Part shown: positions 56,573 to 64,000 of the stretch, in pieces | Layout of the letters: the number at the start of each line of letters is the position of its first letter | Numbering within the stretch: the first letter of the stretch is position 1 | Origin: Streptococcus sp. LPB0220 | GTDB lineage: Bacteria; Bacillota; Bacilli; Lactobacillales; Streptococcaceae | NCBI RefSeq assembly: GCF_008727815.1 | Contig: NZ_CP044230.1 | Location: forward strand, 170,001-234,000 | Direction of reading: 5' to 3' | DNA: 64,000 nt | Program-made: the position numbers and the translations under genes | The notes under the pieces: generated by a model | What the model saw: the letters and a program-made list of their open reading frames with translations, nothing else | Database searches by the model: none | What the model was told of the DNA's origin: nothing

Positions 56573-57888
56573 TGAGAAAATTTAGAGGTGTGAGATACAG
56601 TTTGGCCATTCTGATGGTCGTGAATTTTATCGCTGTGATGCTCAACAGTATCATCTATCTTCAAGCAACCAACTATATCATTGCCCAACGGCAAGCTTCT
56701 CTATTAGTAGAACGTTTAGAGCGTATTCCTTTTGCGCCTTCGACAACTTTTTGGTTGTCTGCGCTCTTATTTGCTGGAATTGCCTTGATCTCCATGAGTC
56801 GTTACCGGTCTCAAACGAGTCGATGGTCCATTTTTGATAAGTGGAACATTTTGGAGATCCTCCTGATGTTGCTCTTGATGTGGGTCCAAAATGTAGCTTA
56901 TAACGGGCTGATTCTCTTGGTTTTTGCGGATATCTTCTATGGTTCCAAAGAGTTGAATACCAAGCGAGACCGCAAGTATTGGTTTGCGTTTATCCTAGTG
57001 AGTTTCTTGATTCTACTTGTGACCAATTCAGACGTCTTTTCGCTTTTCTTTCCGATACCTTCTCTGGATGTCTATATTCATTTTTACCCTGCCTCCATCC
57101 GGATTCTGGCCTTTTTCTTAAAGAATTCCCTCTATGCCTTGAATATGGTTCTCTTCATTATTTCGCTTTTGTTCTATATTATGAATGTTCTTGCGGAAAA
57201 CCACGAAGTAGAAGAAGAGCTGGCCATGGTTTCGAAGGTGAATACGGAGTTGAACAACTATATGGCCTTGTCTGAGAAGATTGCAGAGGATCGAGAGCGC
57301 AAGCGGATTGCTCGGGAGATTCACGATACCTTGGGACACGCGCTAACAGGGATATCGGCAGGCTTAGATGCTGTCGGAGTCTTGATTGATATCGATCCCA
57401 ATCGGGCAAAAGAGCAGGTAAAAAGCGTATCAGAAGTTGTCCGTGAAGGAATCCAGGATGTGAGGGGCTCTCTTAACCGCCTCCGTCCAGGTGCCCTTGA
57501 GGGACGAACCCTCAAAGATGCTTTAGAAAAGATGATCCGCGAGTACCAGACGCTTTCCAACTTGCAGGTTGATTTACACTATGAATGGGTCGATGTCGAT
57601 ATGGACGTCATGATTGAAGATACGATCTTTCGTGTGATCCAAGAGTCTATGACCAATGCGGTTCGCCACGGTCATGCCAGTCAGATGAGCCTTCATTTTT
57701 TTGAGGATGAAGAAGATTACCTGATCGAGTTGCAGGACAATGGGGTTGGGTTTGAAACCTTGACTTATGGCTATGGACTCAAACAGATGATGGAACGAAT
57801 TTCTATCCTAGGAGGACAGCTTCAATTTGAAAGCCGCGATGGATTTTTCACGCGCGTCAGTTTACCGAAATATAAAGAAGGGAGATAA
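56572..57888 (+). CDS. NarL-class sensor histidine kinase with polytopic membrane domain
   Basis: Kinase of 438 residues. N-terminal membrane domain with about six helices (1-205) and no sizeable extracellular sensor, then a coiled segment, HisKA_3 domain with RKRIAREIHDTLGHALTGI (His251), and a HATPase with QDNGVGFETLTYGYGLKQMM. ATG overlaps the binding-protein stop (TAATG). Without a sensor domain of its own, it may get its signal from the flanking binding proteins (inference). Confidence 0.9.
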   Translation: MRKFRGVRYSLAILMVVNFIAVMLNSIIYLQATNYIIAQRQASLLVERLERIPFAPSTTFWLSALLFAGIALISMSRYRSQTSRWSIFDKWNILEILLMLLLMWVQNVAYNGLILLVFADIFYGSKELNTKRDRKYWFAFILVSFLILLVTNSDVFSLFFPIPSLDVYIHFYPASIRILAFFLKNSLYALNMVLFIISLLFYIMNVLAENHEVEEELAMVSKVNTELNNYMALSEKIAEDRERKRIAREIHDTLGHALTGISAGLDAVGVLIDIDPNRAKEQVKSVSEVVREGIQDVRGSLNRLRPGALEGRTLKDALEKMIREYQTLSNLQVDLHYEWVDVDMDVMIEDTIFRVIQESMTNAVRHGHASQMSLHFFEDEEDYLIELQDNGVGFETLTYGYGLKQMMERISILGGQLQFESRDGFFTRVSLPKYKEGR

Positions 57889-57891
57889 GAG

Positions 57892-58578
57892 ATGGTAATA
57901 AAAGTAATGGTGGCAGATGACCAGGCCTTGATTCGAGAATCTCTGAAAATTATTTTGTCAGCCCACCCCGATATCGAAGTGGTGGCCACAGTGGAAGACG
58001 GCAATCACGTCCTGTCTAGCATTCCCCAAACCCATCCTGACCTAATCTTGATGGATATCCGGATGCCAGGGATGGATGGGGTTTTGGCGACAAAAGAAGT
58101 AAAAGAACACTATCCGGATATCAAAATTATTATTTTAACGACCTTTGATGATGATGAATTTATCTATAGTGCGCTCAAGTATGGTGCTTCAGGTTATCTT
58201 TTAAAGGGAGCCTCGACAGAGGAACTCTATGAAGCGATTAAGGTGGTGTATCAGGGCGGAGCCATGATCAACCCGAATATCGCTAGTAAAGTCTTTCAAA
58301 TTTTCTCACAAATGGCTAAATCCAACTTCTCTATTGCTGTGGATGAGGACAATGTCAAGGATTTGAGCACAACAGAATGGCGCATTATCCAAGAAGTTGG
58401 CTATGGGGAGTCCAATAAAGAAATTGCGGCCAAACTCTTCTTGTCAGAAGGAACCGTGCGCAATTACTTATCAACGATTTTGGCGAAATTAAACCTAAGA
58501 GATCGAACGCAATTAGCGATCTGGTCAGTCCAAACTGGAGTGACGAGACGTGATTTTTCTAAAGGAAATACAGAATGA
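57892..58578 (+). CDS. NarL/LuxR-family response regulator
   Basis: Regulator of 228 residues: receiver domain with D9/D10 and phospho-acceptor Asp55 (LILMDIRMPGMDG), Thr and Lys switch residues in ILTTFDDDEF and YLLKGAS, and a C-terminal LuxR helix-turn-helix (about 150-215, SNKEIAAKLFLSEGTVRNYL). Partner of the kinase 3 bases upstream. Overlaps the next gene by 4 bases. Probable target: the PTS operon about 1.4 kb downstream (inference). Confidence 0.92.
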   Translation: MVIKVMVADDQALIRESLKIILSAHPDIEVVATVEDGNHVLSSIPQTHPDLILMDIRMPGMDGVLATKEVKEHYPDIKIIILTTFDDDEFIYSALKYGASGYLLKGASTEELYEAIKVVYQGGAMINPNIASKVFQIFSQMAKSNFSIAVDEDNVKDLSTTEWRIIQEVGYGESNKEIAAKLFLSEGTVRNYLSTILAKLNLRDRTQLAIWSVQTGVTRRDFSKGNTE

Positions 58579-59873
58579 AATTGAAGCGAAAGCATCTTTG
58601 TTGGGGGCTTGGTCTCCTTGTTGCGCTCTGTGCGAGCGCGAGTTTTTATTGGTGGAAACAGCAACCGACCGTGCTTCATATTGGCGTGTATGCAGGTTCT
58701 AGTTGGGATGTGCCGACCAGTCAACGTTCCCATGCCTTGGATCGTGCGATTGAAAAATTTGAAAAGTCTCATCCCCACGTTCGTGTGGAGTATGAAAATG
58801 GGATCCCGCAGTCAGATTATTCAGACTGGCTCTCTGAAAAGATTGTCTCAGGAAAGACACCAGATGTGTTTATGGTCTCTGAGCAAGATCTTTCCTTATT
58901 AGCGGCGCGTGGCGTATTAGAAAAGTTAAACGGCTATATGGATCGAAAAGATCAAGCTGCCTTTTACCCCGTTGCCTTTGAATCAGGTGTCTATCAGGGG
59001 CAAACCTATGCCTTACCTTATGAAAGTAATCCGATTTTGATGTGTGTCAATAAAGATCTCTTGGATAAAGAAGGCATCGCGGTTCCTAAAGAAGGTTGGA
59101 CCCTTGAAGAGTTCTATACGATTTGCAAGAAACTAACCAAAGATACCAATGGAGATGGGCAATTGGACCAATTTGGGAGCACAGAATACACCTGGAAAGA
59201 AGCCTTGGCGGCAAATGGAGGTCATCTCTTCCAAGGAGGCATGCTCAAGCTGACAGCTCCAAAAGTCAAAGAGTCTTTGACTTTTCTTCAAAAATTGGAA
59301 GATCTAAATAAAAATTACAAGGTGAGCTCTAAAGATTTTGACCAGGGGAAAGTCGCCTTCTATCCCATGACCTTGGCCCAATATCGGACCTATAAACCTT
59401 ATCCCTACCACGTTTCTAAATATTCAAACTTCACCTGGACCTGTATCCCGATGCCGGCTAAGTCAAAAACGACCAAGGCAACCTTGGTCACGACGACTTC
59501 TTTTGCTATGTCAGCCCGAAGTTCTCATTCCAAGTTAGCTTGGGAGTTGATGCAAGTTTTGACAGAGGATCCAGAAATTCAACAAACCCTCTTTGCCCAA
59601 TCCCAAGGGATCTCTGTCATGCCACAGGTAGTCAAGAGTCGCTCTAGTAAAGACCTTCTGCAGGTGGATGATTTTGGAACGGATTCCCTGACCAATCAGA
59701 CCTTGAACCGCATCATGGAACAAGCTGTTGAAAGTAGTCCTAAAAATGTCTCAAAAGAGGTGCTAGAAAAGCTAGACTACTTGATTGGCAATGCCTTGCG
59801 CGATCAAGATGTTGAGAACCGCTTGCCTCAAATTCAGAGGGAGATTGAAAGTAGTCTACAGGTAGGAGTTTAG
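58575..59873 (+). CDS. membrane-anchored solute-binding protein, family 1
   Basis: Protein of 432 residues with N-terminal hydrophobic helix (about 8-28, LCWGLGLLVALCASASFYWW) and a family 1 extracellular binding domain (ALDRAIEKFEKSHPHVRVEY, GKTPDVFMVSEQDLSLLAAR, YALPYESNPILMCVNKDLLD). Neither Cys lies in a lipobox, so it is likely a signal-anchored or secreted protein. The second binding protein of this operon and, unlike transport operons, it has no permease gene. Starts within the regulator gene (ATGA). Confidence 0.85.
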   Translation: MKLKRKHLCWGLGLLVALCASASFYWWKQQPTVLHIGVYAGSSWDVPTSQRSHALDRAIEKFEKSHPHVRVEYENGIPQSDYSDWLSEKIVSGKTPDVFMVSEQDLSLLAARGVLEKLNGYMDRKDQAAFYPVAFESGVYQGQTYALPYESNPILMCVNKDLLDKEGIAVPKEGWTLEEFYTICKKLTKDTNGDGQLDQFGSTEYTWKEALAANGGHLFQGGMLKLTAPKVKESLTFLQKLEDLNKNYKVSSKDFDQGKVAFYPMTLAQYRTYKPYPYHVSKYSNFTWTCIPMPAKSKTTKATLVTTTSFAMSARSSHSKLAWELMQVLTEDPEIQQTLFAQSQGISVMPQVVKSRSSKDLLQVDDFGTDSLTNQTLNRIMEQAVESSPKNVSKEVLEKLDYLIGNALRDQDVENRLPQIQREIESSLQVGV

Positions 59874-59884
59874 AGTAAAATAAG

Positions 59885-59919
59885 ATGGCATTTTGTCAAG
59901 TGACAGATGTCATTTTTTT
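59885..59919 (+). terminator. terminator of the sensor operon
   Basis: ATGGCATTTTGTCA pairs with TGACAGATGTCAT (one bulge, one G-U), loop AG, then T7. Confidence 0.8.
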
Positions 59920-59925
59920 ATTGCT

Positions 59926-59986
59926 AAATGTCATATTGGGAATGTGACATTTGACAATGTAAAAGCGCTTTCAAATAGTCTACAAT
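59926..59986 (+). promoter_or_regulatory. PTS operon control region: inverted repeat, cre and promoter
   Basis: AAATGTCA (59926-59933) and TGACATTT (59945-59952) form a perfect 8-bp inverted repeat with 11-base spacing. On the minus strand TTGAAAGCGCTTTTA (59974-59960) fits the CcpA consensus at 14 of 15 positions. TACAAT at 59981-59986 is the likely -10, with TGTAAA 17 bases before it. Confidence 0.75.
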
Positions 59987-60013
59987 AGAGTCAAATAAAG
60001 GAGGCGTAGCAAA

Positions 60014-60451
60014 ATGAAATACCTCATTTTGGTCAGTCATGGTGGACTGGCAGAAGGTCTAAAAACATCACTAGCCATGTTTGCTGGTGATAAGATGGAT
60101 CAGGTCATCGCGGTTGGACTCAAAGAAGGAAAATCGGTCGATGACTTCGCAGTTGATTTCAGAGAGAGCATTTCAGGATTGACAGCTGATGATTCTGTTT
60201 TGGTCTTGGCAGATATCGTAGGTGGTAGTCCATTAACCACTGCAGCCACGGTTCTAGAAGAAGCTGGAAAGCTCGATGGAGCCTTGATTCTTGGTGGGAT
60301 GAACCTCACCATGGCCTTGACGGCAGTTGTGATGAAGGATGTGTTGGATGGAGACGATTTGTCAGCCACCATCTTATCAGAAGCACGATCTGCACTACAG
60401 CCTTTTGAAGTTTCAGCCACTGGTGCTGAAGAAGATGATGACGATATTTAA
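60014..60451 (+). CDS. PTS mannose-family EIIA
   Basis: Cytoplasmic phosphocarrier of 145 residues. MKYLILVSHGG places the phosphorylated His at position 9; DIVGGSPLTTAATVLE is the family core. C-terminal acidic tail EEDDDDI. Separate IIA and IIB genes distinguish it from ManL, which fuses both, so this is not the main glucose/mannose PTS. First gene of IIA-IIB-IIC-IID; GGAGGCG ribosome site. Confidence 0.93.
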   Translation: MKYLILVSHGGLAEGLKTSLAMFAGDKMDQVIAVGLKEGKSVDDFAVDFRESISGLTADDSVLVLADIVGGSPLTTAATVLEEAGKLDGALILGGMNLTMALTAVVMKDVLDGDDLSATILSEARSALQPFEVSATGAEEDDDDI

Positions 60452-60465
60452 TAGGGAGGTACCTT

Positions 60466-60960
60466 ATGGTAGTAACATTTGTACGGATTGATGACCGCAT
60501 GATTCACGGTCAGACAGTCACACGCTGGGCAAAGGAAAAACCATGTGATGGTTTGATTGCCGTAAACGATGCAGCAGCATCAAACAAGGTTTTGATCCAA
60601 GCTTACAAAGGTGCATCAGACAAGAAAACCTTTGTATGGACAAAGGAAGCCTTTAAAGAAAAATCAGCAAAAGTAACAGAATCAGATAGTCGTTACTTCT
60701 TGATCACCAAAAATCCAATCGATATGAAGGAAATTTTGGTCGACCAAGGGTTTGTCCCAGGTGATGTTAAAGAAATCATCGTAGGCCCTGCCAATGATCG
60801 TCCTGGAGCTGTGAAATTGGGAAATAACCAATCCATCACTCAGGAAGAAGCAGAAGCCTTCCAAGCTATTCAAGCAGCAGGCTACAAGGTGAAATTCCAA
60901 TTGTTGCCAGATGTTTCCATCGGTTATTGGGATGATTTCAAATCAAAATTTGGTTTTTAA
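60466..60960 (+). CDS. PTS mannose-family EIIB
   Basis: Phosphotransfer protein of 164 residues. FVRIDDRMIHGQTVTRWAKE contains His14, which passes phosphate from IIA to the sugar. GGGAGG ribosome site. Substrate not readable; other members transport mannose, sorbose, galactosamine or fructose. Confidence 0.93.
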   Translation: MVVTFVRIDDRMIHGQTVTRWAKEKPCDGLIAVNDAAASNKVLIQAYKGASDKKTFVWTKEAFKEKSAKVTESDSRYFLITKNPIDMKEILVDQGFVPGDVKEIIVGPANDRPGAVKLGNNQSITQEEAEAFQAIQAAGYKVKFQLLPDVSIGYWDDFKSKFGF

Positions 60961-60962
60961 AA

Positions 60963-60982
60963 CTAACAGTCCTATCTGTTAG
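60963..60982 (+). other. intercistronic hairpin IIB/IIC
   Basis: Perfect CTAACAG-TCCTAT-CTGTTAG without T-run; possible processing or stability element separating soluble from membrane subunits. Confidence 0.5.
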
Positions 60983-61016
60983 GTAAATAAATTTACAAAC
61001 AAAAGGAGCGTTTGTT

Positions 61017-61859
61017 ATGACAATTTCATGGATTCAAGCAATCTTGCTTGGTATTTTCGCCAGCTTGTCTTCAATGCCTGGTATGGGAGGTTCCAGTATC
61101 GGGAACTATACACTCGGTCGTCCTTTGATCGGTGGGTTGATTTCAGGTTTAATTCTTGGAGATGTGACAACTGGTATTATGGTCGGGGTTGCCCTTCAAG
61201 TCGTTTATATCGCCTTGGTAACACCTGGTGGTACCGTATCTGCCGATGTGCGTGCCATCTCTTACATCGGTGTTCCTCTTGCTATCTTGTTTGTGCATGC
61301 CAATAACATCACAGATGAAGCTGGAATCGCCGCAGCTGCAGCTCCAATCGGTGCAGCCGTTGGGACAATCGGTACAGTTCTTTTCTACGGTACCGCTACT
61401 ATGAACTTGGTTTGGCAACACATTGGTTGGAAAGCCGTTGAAGAAGGGAACTTCAAAAAACTCTACGCAGTTGACTGGGTTTACCCTTGGATCTCTCACT
61501 TCCTCTTCTCTTTCCTTCCAACAATGATTATCACCAAATACGGTGAAAACATGGTTGATTTGATGAAACAATACCTTCCTATGGATGGTTACTGGATGAA
61601 AGCCCTCTTTACAGTCGGTGCTCTTCTCCCATGTGTCGGTATTGCCATCTTGTTGAAACAAATTGTTACAGAAGCAACTGACTTCATTCCATTCTTTGTT
61701 GGATTTACCTTGGCGAAATCTCTCGGATTGAACTTGGTATCCAGTGCCGTTGTTTCATTAATCTTTGCAGTAATCTACTATGAACTTGAAGTGATCAAAT
61801 CGATGAAAGCTGCTCCAGCCGGAGCGGTGGATCTAGACGATGATGAGGAGGATATTTAA
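61017..61859 (+). CDS. PTS mannose-family EIIC
   Basis: Membrane channel subunit of 280 residues with several hydrophobic segments. Family patches GMGGSSIGNYTLGRPLIGGL and DVTTGIMVGVALQVVYIALV. Acidic C-terminus DLDDDEEDI resembles that of the IIA. AAAGGAGCG ribosome site. Confidence 0.93.
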   Translation: MTISWIQAILLGIFASLSSMPGMGGSSIGNYTLGRPLIGGLISGLILGDVTTGIMVGVALQVVYIALVTPGGTVSADVRAISYIGVPLAILFVHANNITDEAGIAAAAAPIGAAVGTIGTVLFYGTATMNLVWQHIGWKAVEEGNFKKLYAVDWVYPWISHFLFSFLPTMIITKYGENMVDLMKQYLPMDGYWMKALFTVGALLPCVGIAILLKQIVTEATDFIPFFVGFTLAKSLGLNLVSSAVVSLIFAVIYYELEVIKSMKAAPAGAVDLDDDEEDI

Positions 61860-61860
61860 A

Positions 61861-62697
61861 ATGGCTGATAGAAAGAAAATTTCAAAGAAAACATTAGCAA
61901 AAGCATTCCATCATTGGTATTATGGTCATTTGACTTGTTTCTCTCAAGAACATATGCAAACCTTCGGGTACTTGACTTCTATGCTTCCAATCGTAGAAGA
62001 AATGTATGACACAAAAGAAGAACAAAAGGATGCTATGCAAACCTATACAGCCTTCTTCAACACTGAACCACAACTTGGATCTCTTGTTGTAGGGATCACA
62101 GCTGGTTTGGAAGAAGCGCGTGCAAACGGAGATGCAGTAGATGGCGAAACCATCAACGGTATGCGTGCCGGTTTGATGGGACCAATCGCTGGTATTGGTG
62201 ACTCATTGGTTGTTGGTACCTTGATCCCAGTTCTCTTGGGGATTGCCCTTGGTCTTTCTAAAGGTGGTAACGTCGCTGGTGCTCTCTTCTACATCGTCGT
62301 ATGGAACCTCTTAGTCTACTTTGGTATGCGCTTTGCCTTCTTCAAAGGTTACCAATTAGGGGATAAAGCCGTTGAATTCCTTGTAGGACCAAAAGGACAA
62401 GCTCTTCGTAAAGCGATCAGCGTTGTCGGTGGTATGGTTATCGGTGCCGTAGCAGCTACTTGGGTATCTGTTACAACAGCCCTTCAATTCAAGAACGCTG
62501 AAGGAAAAGTCTTCTTGAACATCCAAGAAAAGATCGATGGTGTTTATCCAGGTCTCTTGACAGCGGCCTTCATCACTCTTTGCTGGTGGTTGATGTCTAA
62601 GAAAAAAATTTCACCAAACAAAGTTATGTTACTTCTCGTTGTAGTGGCTTTGATCGGTGTTGCCCTTGGTATCTTTGATCCACATCTTAAATACTAA
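61861..62697 (+). CDS. PTS mannose-family EIID
   Basis: Membrane subunit of 278 residues acting with IIC. AFHHWYYGHLTCFSQEHMQT and GLMGPIAGIGDSLVVGTLIP are IID hallmarks; large cytoplasmic N-terminal part and C-terminal helices. ATG 61861 follows GAGGATAT, one base after the IIC stop. Confidence 0.94.
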   Translation: MADRKKISKKTLAKAFHHWYYGHLTCFSQEHMQTFGYLTSMLPIVEEMYDTKEEQKDAMQTYTAFFNTEPQLGSLVVGITAGLEEARANGDAVDGETINGMRAGLMGPIAGIGDSLVVGTLIPVLLGIALGLSKGGNVAGALFYIVVWNLLVYFGMRFAFFKGYQLGDKAVEFLVGPKGQALRKAISVVGGMVIGAVAATWVSVTTALQFKNAEGKVFLNIQEKIDGVYPGLLTAAFITLCWWLMSKKKISPNKVMLLLVVVALIGVALGIFDPHLKY

Positions 62698-62730
62698 GGA
62701 AAAGAAAAACGAATTTGCTAGTAGGAGTTT

Positions 62731-62782
62731 TTGAGAATGAAGTGAATTGACCTCCTTTACTTGCACTTCATTCTCAATTTTT
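62731..62782 (+). terminator. strong hairpin after IID with anti-Shine-Dalgarno loop
   Basis: Perfect 14-bp stem TTGAGAATGAAGTG (62731-62744) / CACTTCATTCTCAA (62764-62777), followed by TTTTTA. The 19-base loop contains CCTCCT (62751-62756), complementary to the AGGAGG of the next gene (about 62786-62791). Confidence 0.85.
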
Positions 62783-62797
62783 ATCAGGAGGAATCCC

Positions 62798-63091
62798 ATG
62801 GTTACAAAACAAGAACTTGTCAATGGATATGAAACAGAAATCAAGTACCAACGCCACATGCTTGAAAACCTTGGTCGTTGGTTCAGCTTACTCTTTATCA
62901 TTGCCAGTATTGGTGTGGTATTGATCTATCTCTTTCACAAAAGTTTCCTCCCACTCTTGATCCTCGGGATTTTACTAGCCTTGGTTGGAATTTTAGGCAT
63001 GATTGTTTTTGGATATGGCATCTACCGCGGGCGGATCAATCTTCAAAAAGTGATCGATGATTTCAATCAAAAATTGACAATTTTAAATTGA
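62798..63091 (+). CDS. small two-helix membrane protein, unknown function
   Basis: Protein of 97 residues not recognised with certainty. Amphipathic start (MVTKQELVNGYETEIKYQRH), two membrane helices (about 29-46 and 50-73) and a short basic end; somewhat like DUF202-type proteins. ATG 62798 behind CAGGAGG. Directly follows the PTS operon past a terminator hairpin, so it is transcribed by readthrough or from an unseen promoter. A PTS accessory role is possible but unsupported. Confidence 0.7.
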   Translation: MVTKQELVNGYETEIKYQRHMLENLGRWFSLLFIIASIGVVLIYLFHKSFLPLLILGILLALVGILGMIVFGYGIYRGRINLQKVIDDFNQKLTILN

Positions 63092-63100
63092 TATTTTAGA

Positions 63101-63132
63101 AACATCTCATTTATTTTTGAGGTGTTTTTTTC
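63101..63132 (+). terminator. terminator after the small membrane protein gene
   Basis: AACATCTCA-(8)-TGAGGTGTT (one G-U) followed by T5. Confidence 0.85.
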
Positions 63133-63198
63133 TTGACTATTTCTGACCAAGTGATACAATAGAAACATAAGTTAGCACTTACGTATAGAGAGTGCTAA
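63133..63198 (+). promoter_or_regulatory. groESL promoter and CIRCE operator
   Basis: TTGACT (63133-63138), 16-base spacer, TACAAT (63155-63160). CIRCE TTAGCACTT-N9-GAGTGCTAA (63172-63198), one mismatch from the standard TTAGCACTC arm. It is the binding site of the heat-shock repressor HrcA and covers the early transcribed region. Confidence 0.93.
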
Positions 63199-63220
63199 AA
63201 ACACGTATGGAGGAATGAAA

Positions 63221-63502
63221 ATGTTAAAACCATTAGGAGACCGTGTGGTCTTAAAAGTAGAAGAAAAAGAACAGACTGTTGGAGGTTTTGTCCTCGCAGG
63301 TGCGAGCAAGGCTGATACAAAAACAGCAGAAGTAGTGGCTGTTGGTGAAGGTGTGCGTACCCTAAGTGGTGAACTCATTGCTCCAGCTGTAAAAGCAGGA
63401 GACCACGTTTTGGTTGAAAGCCATGCAGGAATTGAAGTGAAAGATGGGGAAGAAACCTACACCATCGTTGGAACAGCAAACATTCTTGCAATTGTAGAGT
63501 AA
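63221..63502 (+). CDS. groES: GroES co-chaperonin
   Basis: Lid of the GroEL chaperonin, 93 residues: [20 protein letters not shown], mobile loop [11 protein letters not shown]-terminal LAIVE. ATG 63221 is 7 bases after TGGAGG; ATG 63215 is too close. HrcA-controlled through CIRCE. Confidence 0.96.
   Translation: MLKPLGDRVVLKVEEKEQTVGGFVLAGASKADTKTAEVVAVGEGVRTLSGELIAPAVKAGDHVLVESHAGIEVKDGEETYTIVGTANILAIVE

Positions 63503-64000
<498 letters not shown>

Noticed and set aside
59885..59919. TGACA-GA-TGTCA as an operator
   Set aside because: It is better explained as the 3' half of the terminator hairpin after the binding-protein gene; only the later AAATGTCA/TGACATTT pair is kept as operator.

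Overview
The window looks like the chromosome of a low-GC oral streptococcus, most likely of the sanguinis/parasanguinis/mitis lineages. This rests on gene order and protein similarity recalled from memory, not on a search. Markers are an adcRCBA zinc operon after an rRNA-type tRNA cluster, pbp1b-rpoB-rpoC followed by the seven-gene comG pilus operon and ackA, a folP-folC-folE-sulD folate operon with a pneumococcal-type fused FolB-FolK protein, a competence-type ssbB, and groES/groEL behind a CIRCE element.

Layout: seven tRNAs (11-603), then the zinc uptake operon with its AdcR operator (659-4154) and a small lipoprotein gene. A hairpin-rich intergenic repeat (4875-5046) leads into a complete host N-glycan locus (5052-21590). 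This has GH92, GH125 and GH38 mannosidases, a ROK kinase and a GH20 hexosaminidase. It also has a three-gene ABC transporter with a strong promoter and a perfect cre site, and a DUF624-YesM-YesN sensory unit. Together these import and trim mannose-rich glycans while sensing carbohydrate, under CcpA and probably YesN control.

An apparent insertion (about 21620-22952) carries a TetR regulator and a quinone-reductase-like flavoprotein. It is flanked by a 65-bp duplication of the yesN tail plus terminator. Next come rlmA, YciI/HxlR, an ABC exporter whose ATPase gene has an in-frame TGA, and a LytTR/DUF3021 regulatory pair. tyrS, pbp1b, rpoB and rpoC follow (27506-39134).

The region 39325-46567 holds DUF1033, comGA-GG, a YtxK-like methyltransferase, ackA and a CPBP protease. 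The folate operon (46730-50389) converges on a DUF1846 gene across a 335-bp multi-hairpin region. pepA, a DUF4651-thioredoxin-YtpR group and ssbB come next.

The right end has an unusual four-gene operon (55589-59873). Two membrane-anchored sugar-binding proteins without lipoboxes enclose a NarL-type histidine kinase and response regulator, with no permease. It lies directly upstream of a mannose-family PTS operon (60014-62697) and is the best candidate here for a little-described sensing system. The window ends inside groEL.

No rRNA gene, CRISPR array, transposase or prophage gene was seen.
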